From assembly GCA_016703125.1 (NCBI GenBank), contig JADJCR010000004.1, positions 402,857 through 466,856 on the forward strand: a DNA stretch of 64,000 nucleotides, read 5' to 3'. Source of the DNA: Micrococcales bacterium. Lineage in GTDB: Bacteria > Actinomycetota > Actinomycetes > S36-B12 > UBA10799. The notes under the pieces are model-generated. The model saw nothing but the letters and a program-made list of their open reading frames with translations, did not search any database and was not told the origin of the DNA. Every line of letters starts with the position of its first letter. Within the stretch, counting starts at the first letter, position 1. This document shows positions 29,232 to 37,020 of this stretch, piece after piece. Both the position numbers and the translations under genes were made by a program.

Positions 29232-29462
29232 ATGATCACGATGTACACGACCACCTGGTGTGGCTACTGCACCCGATTGAAGGCGCAGATGGCCCGGCAG
29301 GGCCTGGAGTTCACCGAGGTGAACATCGAGGAGAACCCGGCGGCCGCGGATTTCGTGGGTAGCGTCAACGGCGGCAACCACGTCGTCCCCACCGTGGTGC
29401 TGCCGGACGGCACCCCTCTGACCAACCCCGGCATCAACGAGTTGCTGGCGGCGGTGCAGTAG
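29232..29462 (+). CDS. mrx1: mycoredoxin (glutaredoxin-like)
   Basis: A 76-residue glutaredoxin-fold protein with active site TWCGYC (Cys10 and Cys13), the cis-Pro VVPTVVLPDG and the NPGINELLAAV end, as in mycobacterial Mrx1. It reduces mycothiol mixed disulfides, working with the mycothiol produced by MshD. The ATG follows a GAAGG-type site. Its 3' end overlaps the convergent glycosylase gene by 29 bases. Confidence 0.9.
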   Translation: MITMYTTTWCGYCTRLKAQMARQGLEFTEVNIEENPAAADFVGSVNGGNHVVPTVVLPDGTPLTNPGINELLAAVQ

Positions 29463-30027
29463 CCCGGCTGCTGCGCCGGTAGGCGCTGACGAACGGATCC
29501 CCCTCGATCCAGAACCGCCAGTGCCGGTTCGCCGCCCGGCTGACGCCCACGCGCGGACCGCTCACCACCGGCACGGCTGCGTCTGCGGCCGCAAGTCGCA
29601 ACCGACCCGTGCGCAGGTCCGCCCCGTTGTCCGCCGCGGACACGGCCAACGCCTGGCCGAGGCGCCCGGGACCCCGGGCGAGGTCCCCGCGGCCGCCGCG
29701 CCGGCCCCGCGCGACGTCCGTTCCCCACACCACTTCCCCGGCGCGCAGCAGGATCCCGCCACCCACCCCAGCGGGGTGGCAGACGACGTTGAGGCACCAG
29801 TGCATGCCGTAGCTCAGATAGACGTAGGCGTGCCCCGGCGGGCCGAACATGACTGCGTTGCGGGCGCTGGGACCGCGGTGGGCGTGACTGGCGGGGTCAC
29901 GCTGTCCGGCGTAGGCCTCCACCTCGACGATGCGCACGGAAACCAGGTCGTCGCGGATGACCGCCCCGAGCAACTGCGGTGCGACCTCCTCCGCCGGTCC
30001 GGCGAGCGCATCGATGAGGTCGGGCAT
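29434..30027 (-). CDS. 3-methyladenine DNA glycosylase, AAG/MPG family
   Basis: A 197-residue monofunctional alkyl-purine glycosylase. Motifs: VRIVEVEAYAGQRDPASHAHRG (catalytic Glu and metal-free AAG core), NAVMFGPPGHAYVYLSYGMH (intercalating loop and fold), and RGPGRLGQALAVSAADNG. Length matches bacterial AAG proteins. It is divergent from a second alkylation-repair-type gene (AlkZ-like), so the two may share a promoter region. Confidence 0.9.
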   Translation of the reverse strand: MPDLIDALAGPAEEVAPQLLGAVIRDDLVSVRIVEVEAYAGQRDPASHAHRGPSARNAVMFGPPGHAYVYLSYGMHWCLNVVCHPAGVGGGILLRAGEVVWGTDVARGRRGGRGDLARGPGRLGQALAVSAADNGADLRTGRLRLAAADAAVPVVSGPRVGVSRAANRHWRFWIEGDPFVSAYRRSSRATAPPPATR

Positions 30028-30186
30028 GCCGCCATTGTCCCGCCGGCCGGGGGTCCGGCGGCGAGGTGCATGGGGTCAGGGTTGCGCGGTCGAGGTCGCG
30101 AGGGTGGAGTTCGTTCATTCTCCAACCTCACGCGGAAAGCGCAGTGCCGGGCTCCGGGGACACCTCGGCCACGCCATGATGGACCA

Positions 30187-31254
30187 GTGGAACTCACCGG
30201 CGAACAAGCCGTGGCCGCCCGACTGGGCAACCTGCGGCTGAGCACGCCCGGCGCCAGCGCGGCGGACGTCGCCGACTGGTGCGGCGCTCTGCAGGCCCAG
30301 GATCTGACCAGCGGCAAGTGGTCGCTGGGAGTCCGCCTGCCGGGTGTCACGGAAGCCGACATCGATGCCGCGCTGGCCGCCGGCGAAGTACTGCGGACAT
30401 GGCCGATGCGCGGCACGATCCACCTCGTCCACCCCCGCAATGCGCGCTGGCTGGTGGAGCTCACCGGCCGCCGCGCCCTGCTGGGCCTGAAAGCCCGTTG
30501 GGACTACCTGGGCCTGGACCGGGCCACTGTCGACAAGGCCGCCGAGGTCCTGGGAGCTACGCTGCAGGGGCGCCGCCTCACGCGCACCGCATGCCTGCAG
30601 GCCCTCGAGGACGCCGGGATCGACACCTCCGGCCAGCGGTCGTACCACCTGCTGTGGCACACCGCGCAGCTCGGGATCACCTGCATCGGGCCCAACGAGG
30701 GCACCGAGCAGACCTTCGTGCGGCTGGACGATTGGGCCCCTGACCCGCTCACGCCGTCCCGCGATGAGGCCCTTGCGCTGCTGGCCACGATGTACTTCCG
30801 CAGCCACGGTCCGGCCACCCGCGAGGACTTCCAGCGCTGGACCGGGCTGACGGCCACCGACAGCAAGCAGGCGATCGCCGAGGCCGGACTCGACAGCGTC
30901 ACCGTCGCCGGCCAGCCGATGTACACGGTCGCCAGCCAGGTATCAGACGTGCCACCGGCGCTGCTGCTCCCCGGCTTCGACGAGTACATGCTCGGTTACA
31001 AGGACCGTTCGTTGTACATGCAGCCCGAGCACTTGCGCCGCGTCGTCCCCGGCGGCAACGGCATGTTCAAGGCCACCGTGGTGGAGCACGGCCGGATCGT
31101 CGGGATCTGGCACCGCAAGGTACTAGCCCGTAGCGTGCGCGTGACGGTCACGGGCTTCGGCGGCCTGTCGGCGCGCAGCAGGACCGCGATCGAGACCCCC
31201 GCGGCGCGGTACGCGGCGTACCTCGACAAGCCCCTGGACCTGCGGTTCGACTGA
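30187..31254 (+). CDS. AlkZ/YcaQ-like winged-helix DNA glycosylase (HTH_42)
   Basis: A 355-residue HTH_42 family protein made of tandem winged helices. It has the QxQ catalytic-type motif in GALQAQDLTSGKWSLG (near residue 35), RTWPMRGTIHLVHP, and the C-terminal LLPGFDEYMLGYKDR with the HRKVLARS strand. Relatives AlkZ and YcaQ excise bulky lesions or interstrand crosslinks. GTG at 30187 is chosen; an open frame further upstream has no family similarity. It pairs divergently with the AAG glycosylase. Confidence 0.82.
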   Translation: MELTGEQAVAARLGNLRLSTPGASAADVADWCGALQAQDLTSGKWSLGVRLPGVTEADIDAALAAGEVLRTWPMRGTIHLVHPRNARWLVELTGRRALLGLKARWDYLGLDRATVDKAAEVLGATLQGRRLTRTACLQALEDAGIDTSGQRSYHLLWHTAQLGITCIGPNEGTEQTFVRLDDWAPDPLTPSRDEALALLATMYFRSHGPATREDFQRWTGLTATDSKQAIAEAGLDSVTVAGQPMYTVASQVSDVPPALLLPGFDEYMLGYKDRSLYMQPEHLRRVVPGGNGMFKATVVEHGRIVGIWHRKVLARSVRVTVTGFGGLSARSRTAIETPAARYAAYLDKPLDLRFD

Positions 31255-31317
31255 CGCCCGCCGCGCCTCCCGGGAGGGCCCCGGCATCACCGCTACCGTC
31301 GGGGTCTGTGAGGCGCC

Positions 31318-32451
31318 ATGTCCAAGCCGGATGACACCCAGACCCAGTCGCTGGAGCCCGGCGCCCTGAGCGGGCCGCTGGGGGCGTGGTTCAAGCGTCC
31401 GCTGTCGCCCTGGAGCGCGCACGCCTTCACGGTCGCCATCGTGCTGGTGCTGGTGGCGTGGGCGGCGACGACCATGCTCGGCAGGGTCTGGTATCTGCTC
31501 TGGTGGTTCATCATCGCCGCCTTCCTGTATTTCGCACTCGCTCCCGCGGTCGACTGGCTGGTCGGGAAGGGGCTGAAACGGGGGCTGGCCACGGCACTGG
31601 TCATGCTCGGGCTGATCGTCAGCATCCTGGTCCTGCTCATCGCGATGACCCCGCTGATCGTGGGGGAGATCCAGGCGATGATCAAGGACCTGCCCCTGCT
31701 GCTCACCAATCTGAAGGACTTCGCGTCCCGCTTCGGCGTCAACATCGACATGCTGTCCAACACCAGCCAGGCCCAGCAGGCGTTGTCGTCGCTGCAGGGG
31801 CACCTGCCGGACATCGCCGGCGGCGCAGTCAGCATCACCAGTGCGCTGGTGGGCGGATTGTTCGAGTTCTTCGTGATCCTGCTGTTCACGTTCTTCCTGC
31901 TCGCCAATCAGGACCGGTTCCGCCGGTTCGTGCTGTCATTCCTCACCCCCGGCACTCAGACCGTCGTCGGGCAGGCATGGGACATCGCGGTGTACAAGAC
32001 CGGCGGGTACCTGTACTCCCGGATCCTCACGTCGCTGCTGGCCGGCAGCGTGGTCGGGGTCGCGCTGTGGCTGCTGGACTGCCCGTACGCGGTGGCGCTG
32101 GCCATCTGGTACGGCCTGGTCTCGCAGTTCCTGCCGACGATCGGCACCTACGTCGCCGCCGTGCTCCCGTTGATCATCCTCGTGACCCGCAACCCCATGG
32201 ATGCCCTGATCTTCCTCGCCGTGCTGGCCGCCTGGATCCCCTTCCAGGACTACATCATCAGCCCTCGCGTCTCAGCCCGGACGATGGCGCTGGCGCCGGC
32301 AAGCGCGCTCATCGCCCTGCTGGCCGGCGGTGCGTTGTTCGGTCCGCTGGGGGCGTTCCTGGCCCTGCCGGCCGCGGCGGTGATCCAGAGTGTGGCGACC
32401 GCCTTCTTCCCGCGGCATGCGGTGGTCGAGGAGGCTGCAACCCGGGGCTAG
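31318..32451 (+). CDS. AI-2E family (PerM-like) transporter
   Basis: A 377-residue membrane protein with about eight helices and the family pattern FIIAAFLYFALAPAVDWLVG, FEFFVILLFTFFLLANQDRF and PTIGTYVAAVLPLIILV. AI-2E proteins export small molecules or exchange Na+ for H+; the substrate here is open. It is the last gene of the conserved section. Immediately after its stop begins 5'-truncated conjugation-type DNA. Confidence 0.85.
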   Translation: MSKPDDTQTQSLEPGALSGPLGAWFKRPLSPWSAHAFTVAIVLVLVAWAATTMLGRVWYLLWWFIIAAFLYFALAPAVDWLVGKGLKRGLATALVMLGLIVSILVLLIAMTPLIVGEIQAMIKDLPLLLTNLKDFASRFGVNIDMLSNTSQAQQALSSLQGHLPDIAGGAVSITSALVGGLFEFFVILLFTFFLLANQDRFRRFVLSFLTPGTQTVVGQAWDIAVYKTGGYLYSRILTSLLAGSVVGVALWLLDCPYAVALAIWYGLVSQFLPTIGTYVAAVLPLIILVTRNPMDALIFLAVLAAWIPFQDYIISPRVSARTMALAPASALIALLAGGALFGPLGAFLALPAAAVIQSVATAFFPRHAVVEEAATRG

Positions 32452-32480
32452 CGCCAGCGGCGGATGTTCCGGCGGTCGAT

Positions 32481-33018
32481 GTGAGCACCGTGGCATGGCA
32501 GGGAACCCTGCTGCCGGTCAGCGCCATGGCCGGACCGTACGAGTTCAGCGCGACCCGCTCGGCGGGTTTCGCCCCCACTGCGGTGGGTGCCGCGTTGGCG
32601 GCGGTGCACCTGTCCGCGCGGATCGACGCCTACACCGGCCCGGCGGTGTTCACCGCGACCATCGGCGACCAGGTCGCCGGTGACACCGCCACCTTGTTGC
32701 AGGCCACCACCGCGGCGTACACGGCGCTGGCCGCCGAGGCCGGCGTCACCAACGGTGACCCCGTGCCGGCCCCGACCGGGCAGGTCACCGGCTGGCACAT
32801 CGCCGGCTTCGACCCCTCGTCGCTCACCGAGGTGCAGCTGCTGGTGGACACCCCCGACGGTGCCAGCAGCGTGTTCACCGTCGCGGTCCAGTGGGTGGAC
32901 GGTGACTGTAAAACTCGCCCCGCCAATCACACCGGCCGGCGTCGAGTTCACCGTCACCGCCCCCGACCCGAGCCTCACCTACACGCCGTTCGTCACCGCG
33001 GGGCAGGACAGCCCGTGA
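32481..33018 (+). pseudogene. conjugation-associated DUF8175-like protein, 5'-truncated and frameshifted
   Basis: The readable part, VSTVAWQGTLLPVSAMAGPY through SAGFAPTAVGAALAAVHLSA and ending WVDGD(W)KLAPPITPAG, resembles a protein found beside transfer genes in actinobacterial conjugative elements; the usual N-terminal anchor is absent because the AI-2E gene lies directly upstream. The frame changes near 32908-32913 (around ACTGTAAAAC). The stop overlaps the GTG of the next ORF. The family name is from memory. Confidence 0.5.
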
Positions 33019-33420
33019 ACCGGCCCGCAACATCGGGTGCGGTGCTGGCCCTGCTGGTCGCGCTGGCCCCGGCAGCGCACGCCGATGACACCATCGGCAC
33101 CCCGCAGCCCCAGCCCCGCAGCCCCCCGCCGTCCCGGCGCCGCAGACCACACCGCAGCCCCCAGCCTCGCCGGTCGGCAGCGCGCCCACGCCCGTACCCG
33201 TCTTTGCCTGGACCGTGTTCGGGCCGGCCCGCCGGCTGGCACCGCCGGAGGGCCTCACCCCGCTGCGCCCAGCACCCGCAGCCCTGCAGGACCCCGGCGA
33301 CCAGCTGGGCATCGCGACCAACCGGACCCCGCTGCACCCGGACCTGACCGCCGGCCCGCCCGCACACCCGACGCCGGTGCCGGGTTCACCGGTGCCGCGG
33401 TGGTCAGGAGCAGTCGGTGA
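33015..33420 (+). pseudogene. secreted proline-rich protein of the conjugation module, frameshifted
   Basis: Starts at a GTG overlapping the previous stop with MNRPATSGAVLALLVALAPA (signal peptide, cleavage near AHA-DD), then a Pro-rich linker whose sensible reading (PAPQTTPQPPASP, VFAWTVFGPARRLAPPEGL) is in a second frame and whose C-terminus (GAGFTGAAVVRSSR, stop at 33420) is in a third. The stop overlaps the transglycosylase GTG (GTGA), which fixes the end. Probably an exported transfer accessory protein. Confidence 0.4.
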
Positions 33421-34394
33421 AAGGACTCGCGGCAGGGGCGCTGGCGGTCGTGCTCGGGATTCCCGCGCTGCTGCTGGTCGTGCTGATCGGGGTGTCCCCG
33501 GGCGCGGCGGGTGCCACCGCGCTGGGCCCGGCCGTCCCTGCCGCATACCACCTGGCCATCCTGGCCGCCTCGGCGTCCTGCCCGGGGCTACCCGCCCCGG
33601 TCCTGGCCGCGCAGATCGACACCGAATCGGGTTTCAACCCGCGGGCTGTGTCCCCGGCCGGGGCCCAAGGCATCGCCCAGTTCATGCCAGGAACCTGGGA
33701 AACCTGGGGCACCGACGGCAACGGCGACGGGTTCAAGGACCCCTTCGACCCCGACGATGCGATCGCCGCGCAAGGCAAGTTCATGTGCGCACTGCTCGAA
33801 CAATTCACGACGATGAAGGGAACCCCGGTCATCGAACTGGCCCTGGCCGCCTACAACGCCGGGCCCGGCGCGGTGGACACCTACCACGGCATCCCGCCCT
33901 ATCCGGAAACCCGCACCTACGTCACCACCATCATGACCAAAGCCGCATCACCGGACTTCGCGGTAGCACCGGCGGCAGGGGGGGCCAACGGCAAGGTCGA
34001 CACGATGATGCCCAAAGGCGTCACCAACCCCCGCACCTCCGAACAAGCCGTCCAGTGGGCCCTGAACATGGTCGGTGAATACCAGTACTCCGGCCACTGC
34101 CTGCGATTCGTCACCCTCGCCTACGGCTACAGCGCAGGCCTACCCCGCGCCTACCAGGTGTGGGAAAGCTCCCCGGAATACCTGCACCATCCCAAAGACC
34201 TCAACCCCCCACGCGGGGCAGTCCTGGTGTGGGACCCGCGCACCGGCGACGGCGCCGGCCACATCGCGATCGCCCTCGGAGACGGCCGGATGGTCACCAC
34301 CACCGGCGGGGCGATCAGCATCATGAAGATCGACGCCTACATCGACATGACCTACTACTACGGCTGGATGCCCCCCTACATCCAGGGCACATAG
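33417..34394 (+). CDS. transglycosylase plus cysteine-peptidase cell-wall hydrolase (conjugation type)
   Basis: A 325-residue protein with an N-terminal hydrophobic segment (ALAVVLGIPALLLVVLIGV), an SLT lytic transglycosylase domain (AAQIDTESGFNPRAVSPAGA, QGIAQFMPGTW, AYNAGPGAV; catalytic Glu in DTESG) and a C-terminal NlpC/CHAP-like domain with Cys in SGHCLRFV and His in GAGHIAIALGDG. Such two-domain hydrolases open the wall in Gram-positive conjugation machines. It is intact but stands alone with two damaged neighbours, a remnant of an integrated element. Confidence 0.8.
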   Translation: MKGLAAGALAVVLGIPALLLVVLIGVSPGAAGATALGPAVPAAYHLAILAASASCPGLPAPVLAAQIDTESGFNPRAVSPAGAQGIAQFMPGTWETWGTDGNGDGFKDPFDPDDAIAAQGKFMCALLEQFTTMKGTPVIELALAAYNAGPGAVDTYHGIPPYPETRTYVTTIMTKAASPDFAVAPAAGGANGKVDTMMPKGVTNPRTSEQAVQWALNMVGEYQYSGHCLRFVTLAYGYSAGLPRAYQVWESSPEYLHHPKDLNPPRGAVLVWDPRTGDGAGHIAIALGDGRMVTTTGGAISIMKIDAYIDMTYYYGWMPPYIQGT

Positions 34395-34468
34395 ACGTGC
34401 TCGAGTCGCCGTCGTCAGCAGATTCACCGTGGACTACCTGCTGAATGCTGTAACAAGGTTCTGAGGCC

Positions 34469-35047
34469 GTGTTCGACAATGGCAGCGTGGACGAGGAACA
34501 GCCTGCTGCGCAGGTGCGAAACGCAGACGTCTTCGCAGGCGCCGTCACCCATGTTTTGAGTTCTCATCTGTCACGCAGTGCCGCATTCGAGAAGCGAGCG
34601 GTGGCGCTGCTATCCACCATCACTGCAGTCCTCACGTTTCTGCTTGCGGCACTAACCATCGGTGACATGGGCCCGATGAACTTGGCCGTAAAGATTGCCG
34701 GATCGTTATCCCTGCTCGGTCTGGTCGCTTCGGCGGTGTTCGCGGTGCTGACTCTTCGGCCACTCAACGTGCAGTTGATCGCCCCGGCCAGGCTGACTGA
34801 GATGTGGGTCGAGCAGACTTCCCAGCCCGATGCCATCGTCCAAGTCACGGCACAACTGGTCAGGGATGCACCAGAAGAATCCAGTGGTAAAGACGGCATG
34901 AACAAGCCAGGGGTGTTGCAATCAGCACACGACGAAGCCCAGACTCGGGCCAAGTGGCTTTCTTGGTCGGTGTGGACACTTCTGGCAGCCTTGGTCTGCC
35001 TTGCTTTCGCGGCAGGGGCGGTCTTGTGGGGGACAATGTCCACGTGA
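34469..35047 (+). CDS. three-helix membrane protein of unknown function (possible defence effector)
   Basis: A 192-residue protein. After about 35 soluble residues come FEKRAVALLSTITAVLTFLL (helix 1), a second helix ending VFAVLTLRPLN, an 80-residue cytosolic part, and a C-terminal helix (LLAALVCLAFAAGAVLW). The layout and the E-K-R-A-x-x-LL entry to helix 1 recall membrane effectors of the Pycsar (PycTM)/SLATT kind, but no nucleotide cyclase is adjacent and I cannot confirm the family. The stop overlaps the next small ORF by GTGA. Confidence 0.55.
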   Translation: MFDNGSVDEEQPAAQVRNADVFAGAVTHVLSSHLSRSAAFEKRAVALLSTITAVLTFLLAALTIGDMGPMNLAVKIAGSLSLLGLVASAVFAVLTLRPLNVQLIAPARLTEMWVEQTSQPDAIVQVTAQLVRDAPEESSGKDGMNKPGVLQSAHDEAQTRAKWLSWSVWTLLAALVCLAFAAGAVLWGTMST

Positions 35048-35166
35048 GTGACAAACCCCATCCCCCGCCGAAGCCCGTGCCGGCCCCGAAGGTGCTGCCG
35101 TTGAAGCCTGCCAAGACCATCAGCGGCAAACGCGGATCTGATCCATCAGGAACCCAGACGCGCTGA
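35044..35166 (+). CDS. 40-residue proline-rich microprotein
   Basis: GTG start overlapping the membrane-protein stop (GTGA). The peptide is MSDKPHPPPKPVPAPKVLPL followed by a basic tail ending GTQTR. PxPKP repeats suggest an extended, possibly SH3-like-binding peptide. The coupling indicates that it works with the membrane protein. No family recognised. Confidence 0.5.
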   Translation: MSDKPHPPPKPVPAPKVLPLKPAKTISGKRGSDPSGTQTR

Positions 35167-35214
35167 CGCAAAGCCAGGACATTGAACAGGAGGATCCGAA
35201 AGGCGGGTTACACA

Positions 35215-35931
35215 GTGGATCAGGATTGGGTCTTGCAGCAACTGGATGTGTTCATAGAGCAGACCGCGCCTATCAACAACAGCGGCGTCTTTCATTTCAG
35301 CGCTACCGGTAGGCCCTCGGTATCTCGTGAGAACGTGTTGGGTCAGTGGGTGATAGTCAAGCGCGTCCTCGCCGAGGTCTACCCCGATTGGCAGCAGCAC
35401 GAACACGGCAGCAAGTCATACGAGTTCCGGGCTCAACGGGACGCGGCCATAGCTGCCCGATCCATGATCGCCCGACGCGCCGAAATCGAAGAGAACCTCA
35501 AACCCTCCGGGCCGCAGTTGGCCGCAGAACAGTTCCGCCCGTGGGTATGGACCGATGCGGTTCGCACAAGATGGGCCCGAGCAGGGTACGACGACGCCGT
35601 GCTAGCGGCCTCCCGGGATCTGAACGAACAACTCCGCCTACTGGCCCGACGTGACGATCTTGGCGAGGTCAAGCTAATCCAGGACCTGCTCGGTGAAGCC
35701 GAACCGAACCCTGGGCAAGTACGGCTCCGACCTCCTGCCGACCTCGACGCCGATACGAGGACGAGCCTGCGTCGGGGGACCATGGACTTGGGTAGAGCAT
35801 GCTTCATGCTGGCCCGTAACCCCCGGGCGCACCGCACCGAAGAGACCGGCGTGCAAGAAGCACTGGAGCACCTGGCCATGATGTCGGCGTTCGCCCGCAG
35901 CATCGAGCAGTTCGAGGTCGCTCTCGGCTGA
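35215..35931 (+). CDS. TIGR02391 (Ymh-like) family protein
   Basis: About 238 residues. The C-terminal 130 residues match the TIGR02391 pattern: AGYDDAVLAASRDLNEQLRL, IQDLLG, TRTSLRRGTMDLGRACFMLA then RNPRAHR, with the RNPxAH motif near the end. The family is sporadic, often in defence islands and near restriction genes, with unknown activity; the RNPRAH motif is reminiscent of HEPN Rx4H. GTG at 35215 is chosen over a TTG at 35182. Confidence 0.65.
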   Translation: MDQDWVLQQLDVFIEQTAPINNSGVFHFSATGRPSVSRENVLGQWVIVKRVLAEVYPDWQQHEHGSKSYEFRAQRDAAIAARSMIARRAEIEENLKPSGPQLAAEQFRPWVWTDAVRTRWARAGYDDAVLAASRDLNEQLRLLARRDDLGEVKLIQDLLGEAEPNPGQVRLRPPADLDADTRTSLRRGTMDLGRACFMLARNPRAHRTEETGVQEALEHLAMMSAFARSIEQFEVALG

Positions 35932-36092
35932 TCCTCCGTTGGCCTGGGCAATGCTGCCGCGTACTGGACTGCGGGAGGATCATTGTTGGTGTTCTGCTCG
36001 TCGGCGAGGGGGAGGATACGGACTCGGCGATCGTGGTTTCGCTGGTTGCGGCGTAAGCCTCGCCTGCGGTTGCAGGGGAACTGGGTGTTCCG
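35932..36092. other. convergent intergenic region, no gene seen
   Basis: Lies between the converging TIGR02391 and DUF5655 genes. CCTGC-GGTT-GCAGG at 36063-36076 could form a short hairpin downstream of the BREX operon; otherwise nothing is recognised. Confidence 0.3.
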
Positions 36093-37020
36093 TCAGCTGG
36101 TGGCGTAACTCGTGCGGATCAACGGGAGGGCCCTCTCCAGGTCGGCATTCGTCGTGATCTTGATTTCTAGGTCGCCGGTGCCGAAGTGACCTATGGTCCG
36201 CACGTCACGCGTGAAGCCCGCCGCGAGTTCGATGGTGTCGGGATTGACCTTCACGTACACCAAGAGCGTGGCCGAGCTCGGGTGGACTTCCACGCACGCG
36301 AAGTTCTTGATGCGCCGGTATGCGAAGTAGAGCTTACGGGTCGTCATCGTCACGTCATCGCCGAGCGCTAGGAGTTGAGCGTCCAAGTCCGCGTAGAGAC
36401 TCTTGAGCGAAGCCGAGGCTTTGGCGAGCAGCTCGGTTACAGTTGCGGCCGACTGGGCTTTGCCCTTCTTCCGCCCTGAGGACAACGTTGCCTGGGCCAG
36501 CGGTGGGAGCCGCTGCCCGCCGTCGATGCGACAAGGTCCAGGGTGAGGAACCCTTCGTCGAAGTCCCGATAGCGGACCAGCTCGATGGACCGGCCCATCT
36601 GAGCGATGGCATGTTCGTCGTACCGTGTGAAGTCGCTGGCCACACAGACCAGGCGTGGCGCGGTCCAGTCAATGTCTGAGAACGCGTCGCTTCCAAGGCG
36701 GGTCTGGACCAACACGGTGAAGTCGCCGCGGTGATCCATCAACCAGTCCAGGTAGAACAACCCTTGGTTGATGACGTTCTCGTTCACCGCCCTCTTGTAT
36801 TCGAAGATGACGGGGCTGCCGTTCTCGTCAAGTCCGAGGCTGTCGATGCGACCTCCATGCTTGGGGCCGGTGGAGAACTCGCTGGCGAGGAACCGCACAC
36901 CGAAGAGGGTCTCCATGTTGCTCTCGATGACTGTCTGCAGGGTCTTCTCCAGGGCTACGGCACCCCGGTGAGCTCCTCGGCTTGCCCGTTGACCAGGCGG
37001 AACAGTTTGAGATCACTCAT
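36093..37020 (-). CDS. PD-(D/E)XK nuclease-like protein with DUF5655 domain, 3' end of the BREX operon
   Basis: Reconstructed across two one-base shifts. N-terminus MSDLKLFRLVNGQAEELTGV; then, after a shift near 36960 (CCCC run), ALEKTLQTVIESNMETLFGV and the nuclease core RIDSLGLDENGSPVIFEYKR, with the Asp and the ExK of a PD-(D/E)XK fold; a second shift near 36480-36500 leads to the C-terminal DUF5655 domain (SLYADLDAQLLALGDDVTMT, KNFACVEVHPSSATLLVYVK). The ATG shares one base with the brxL stop (TGATG), so it is translated with BREX. Possibly an accessory nuclease or DNA-binding factor for BREX. Confidence 0.65.
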
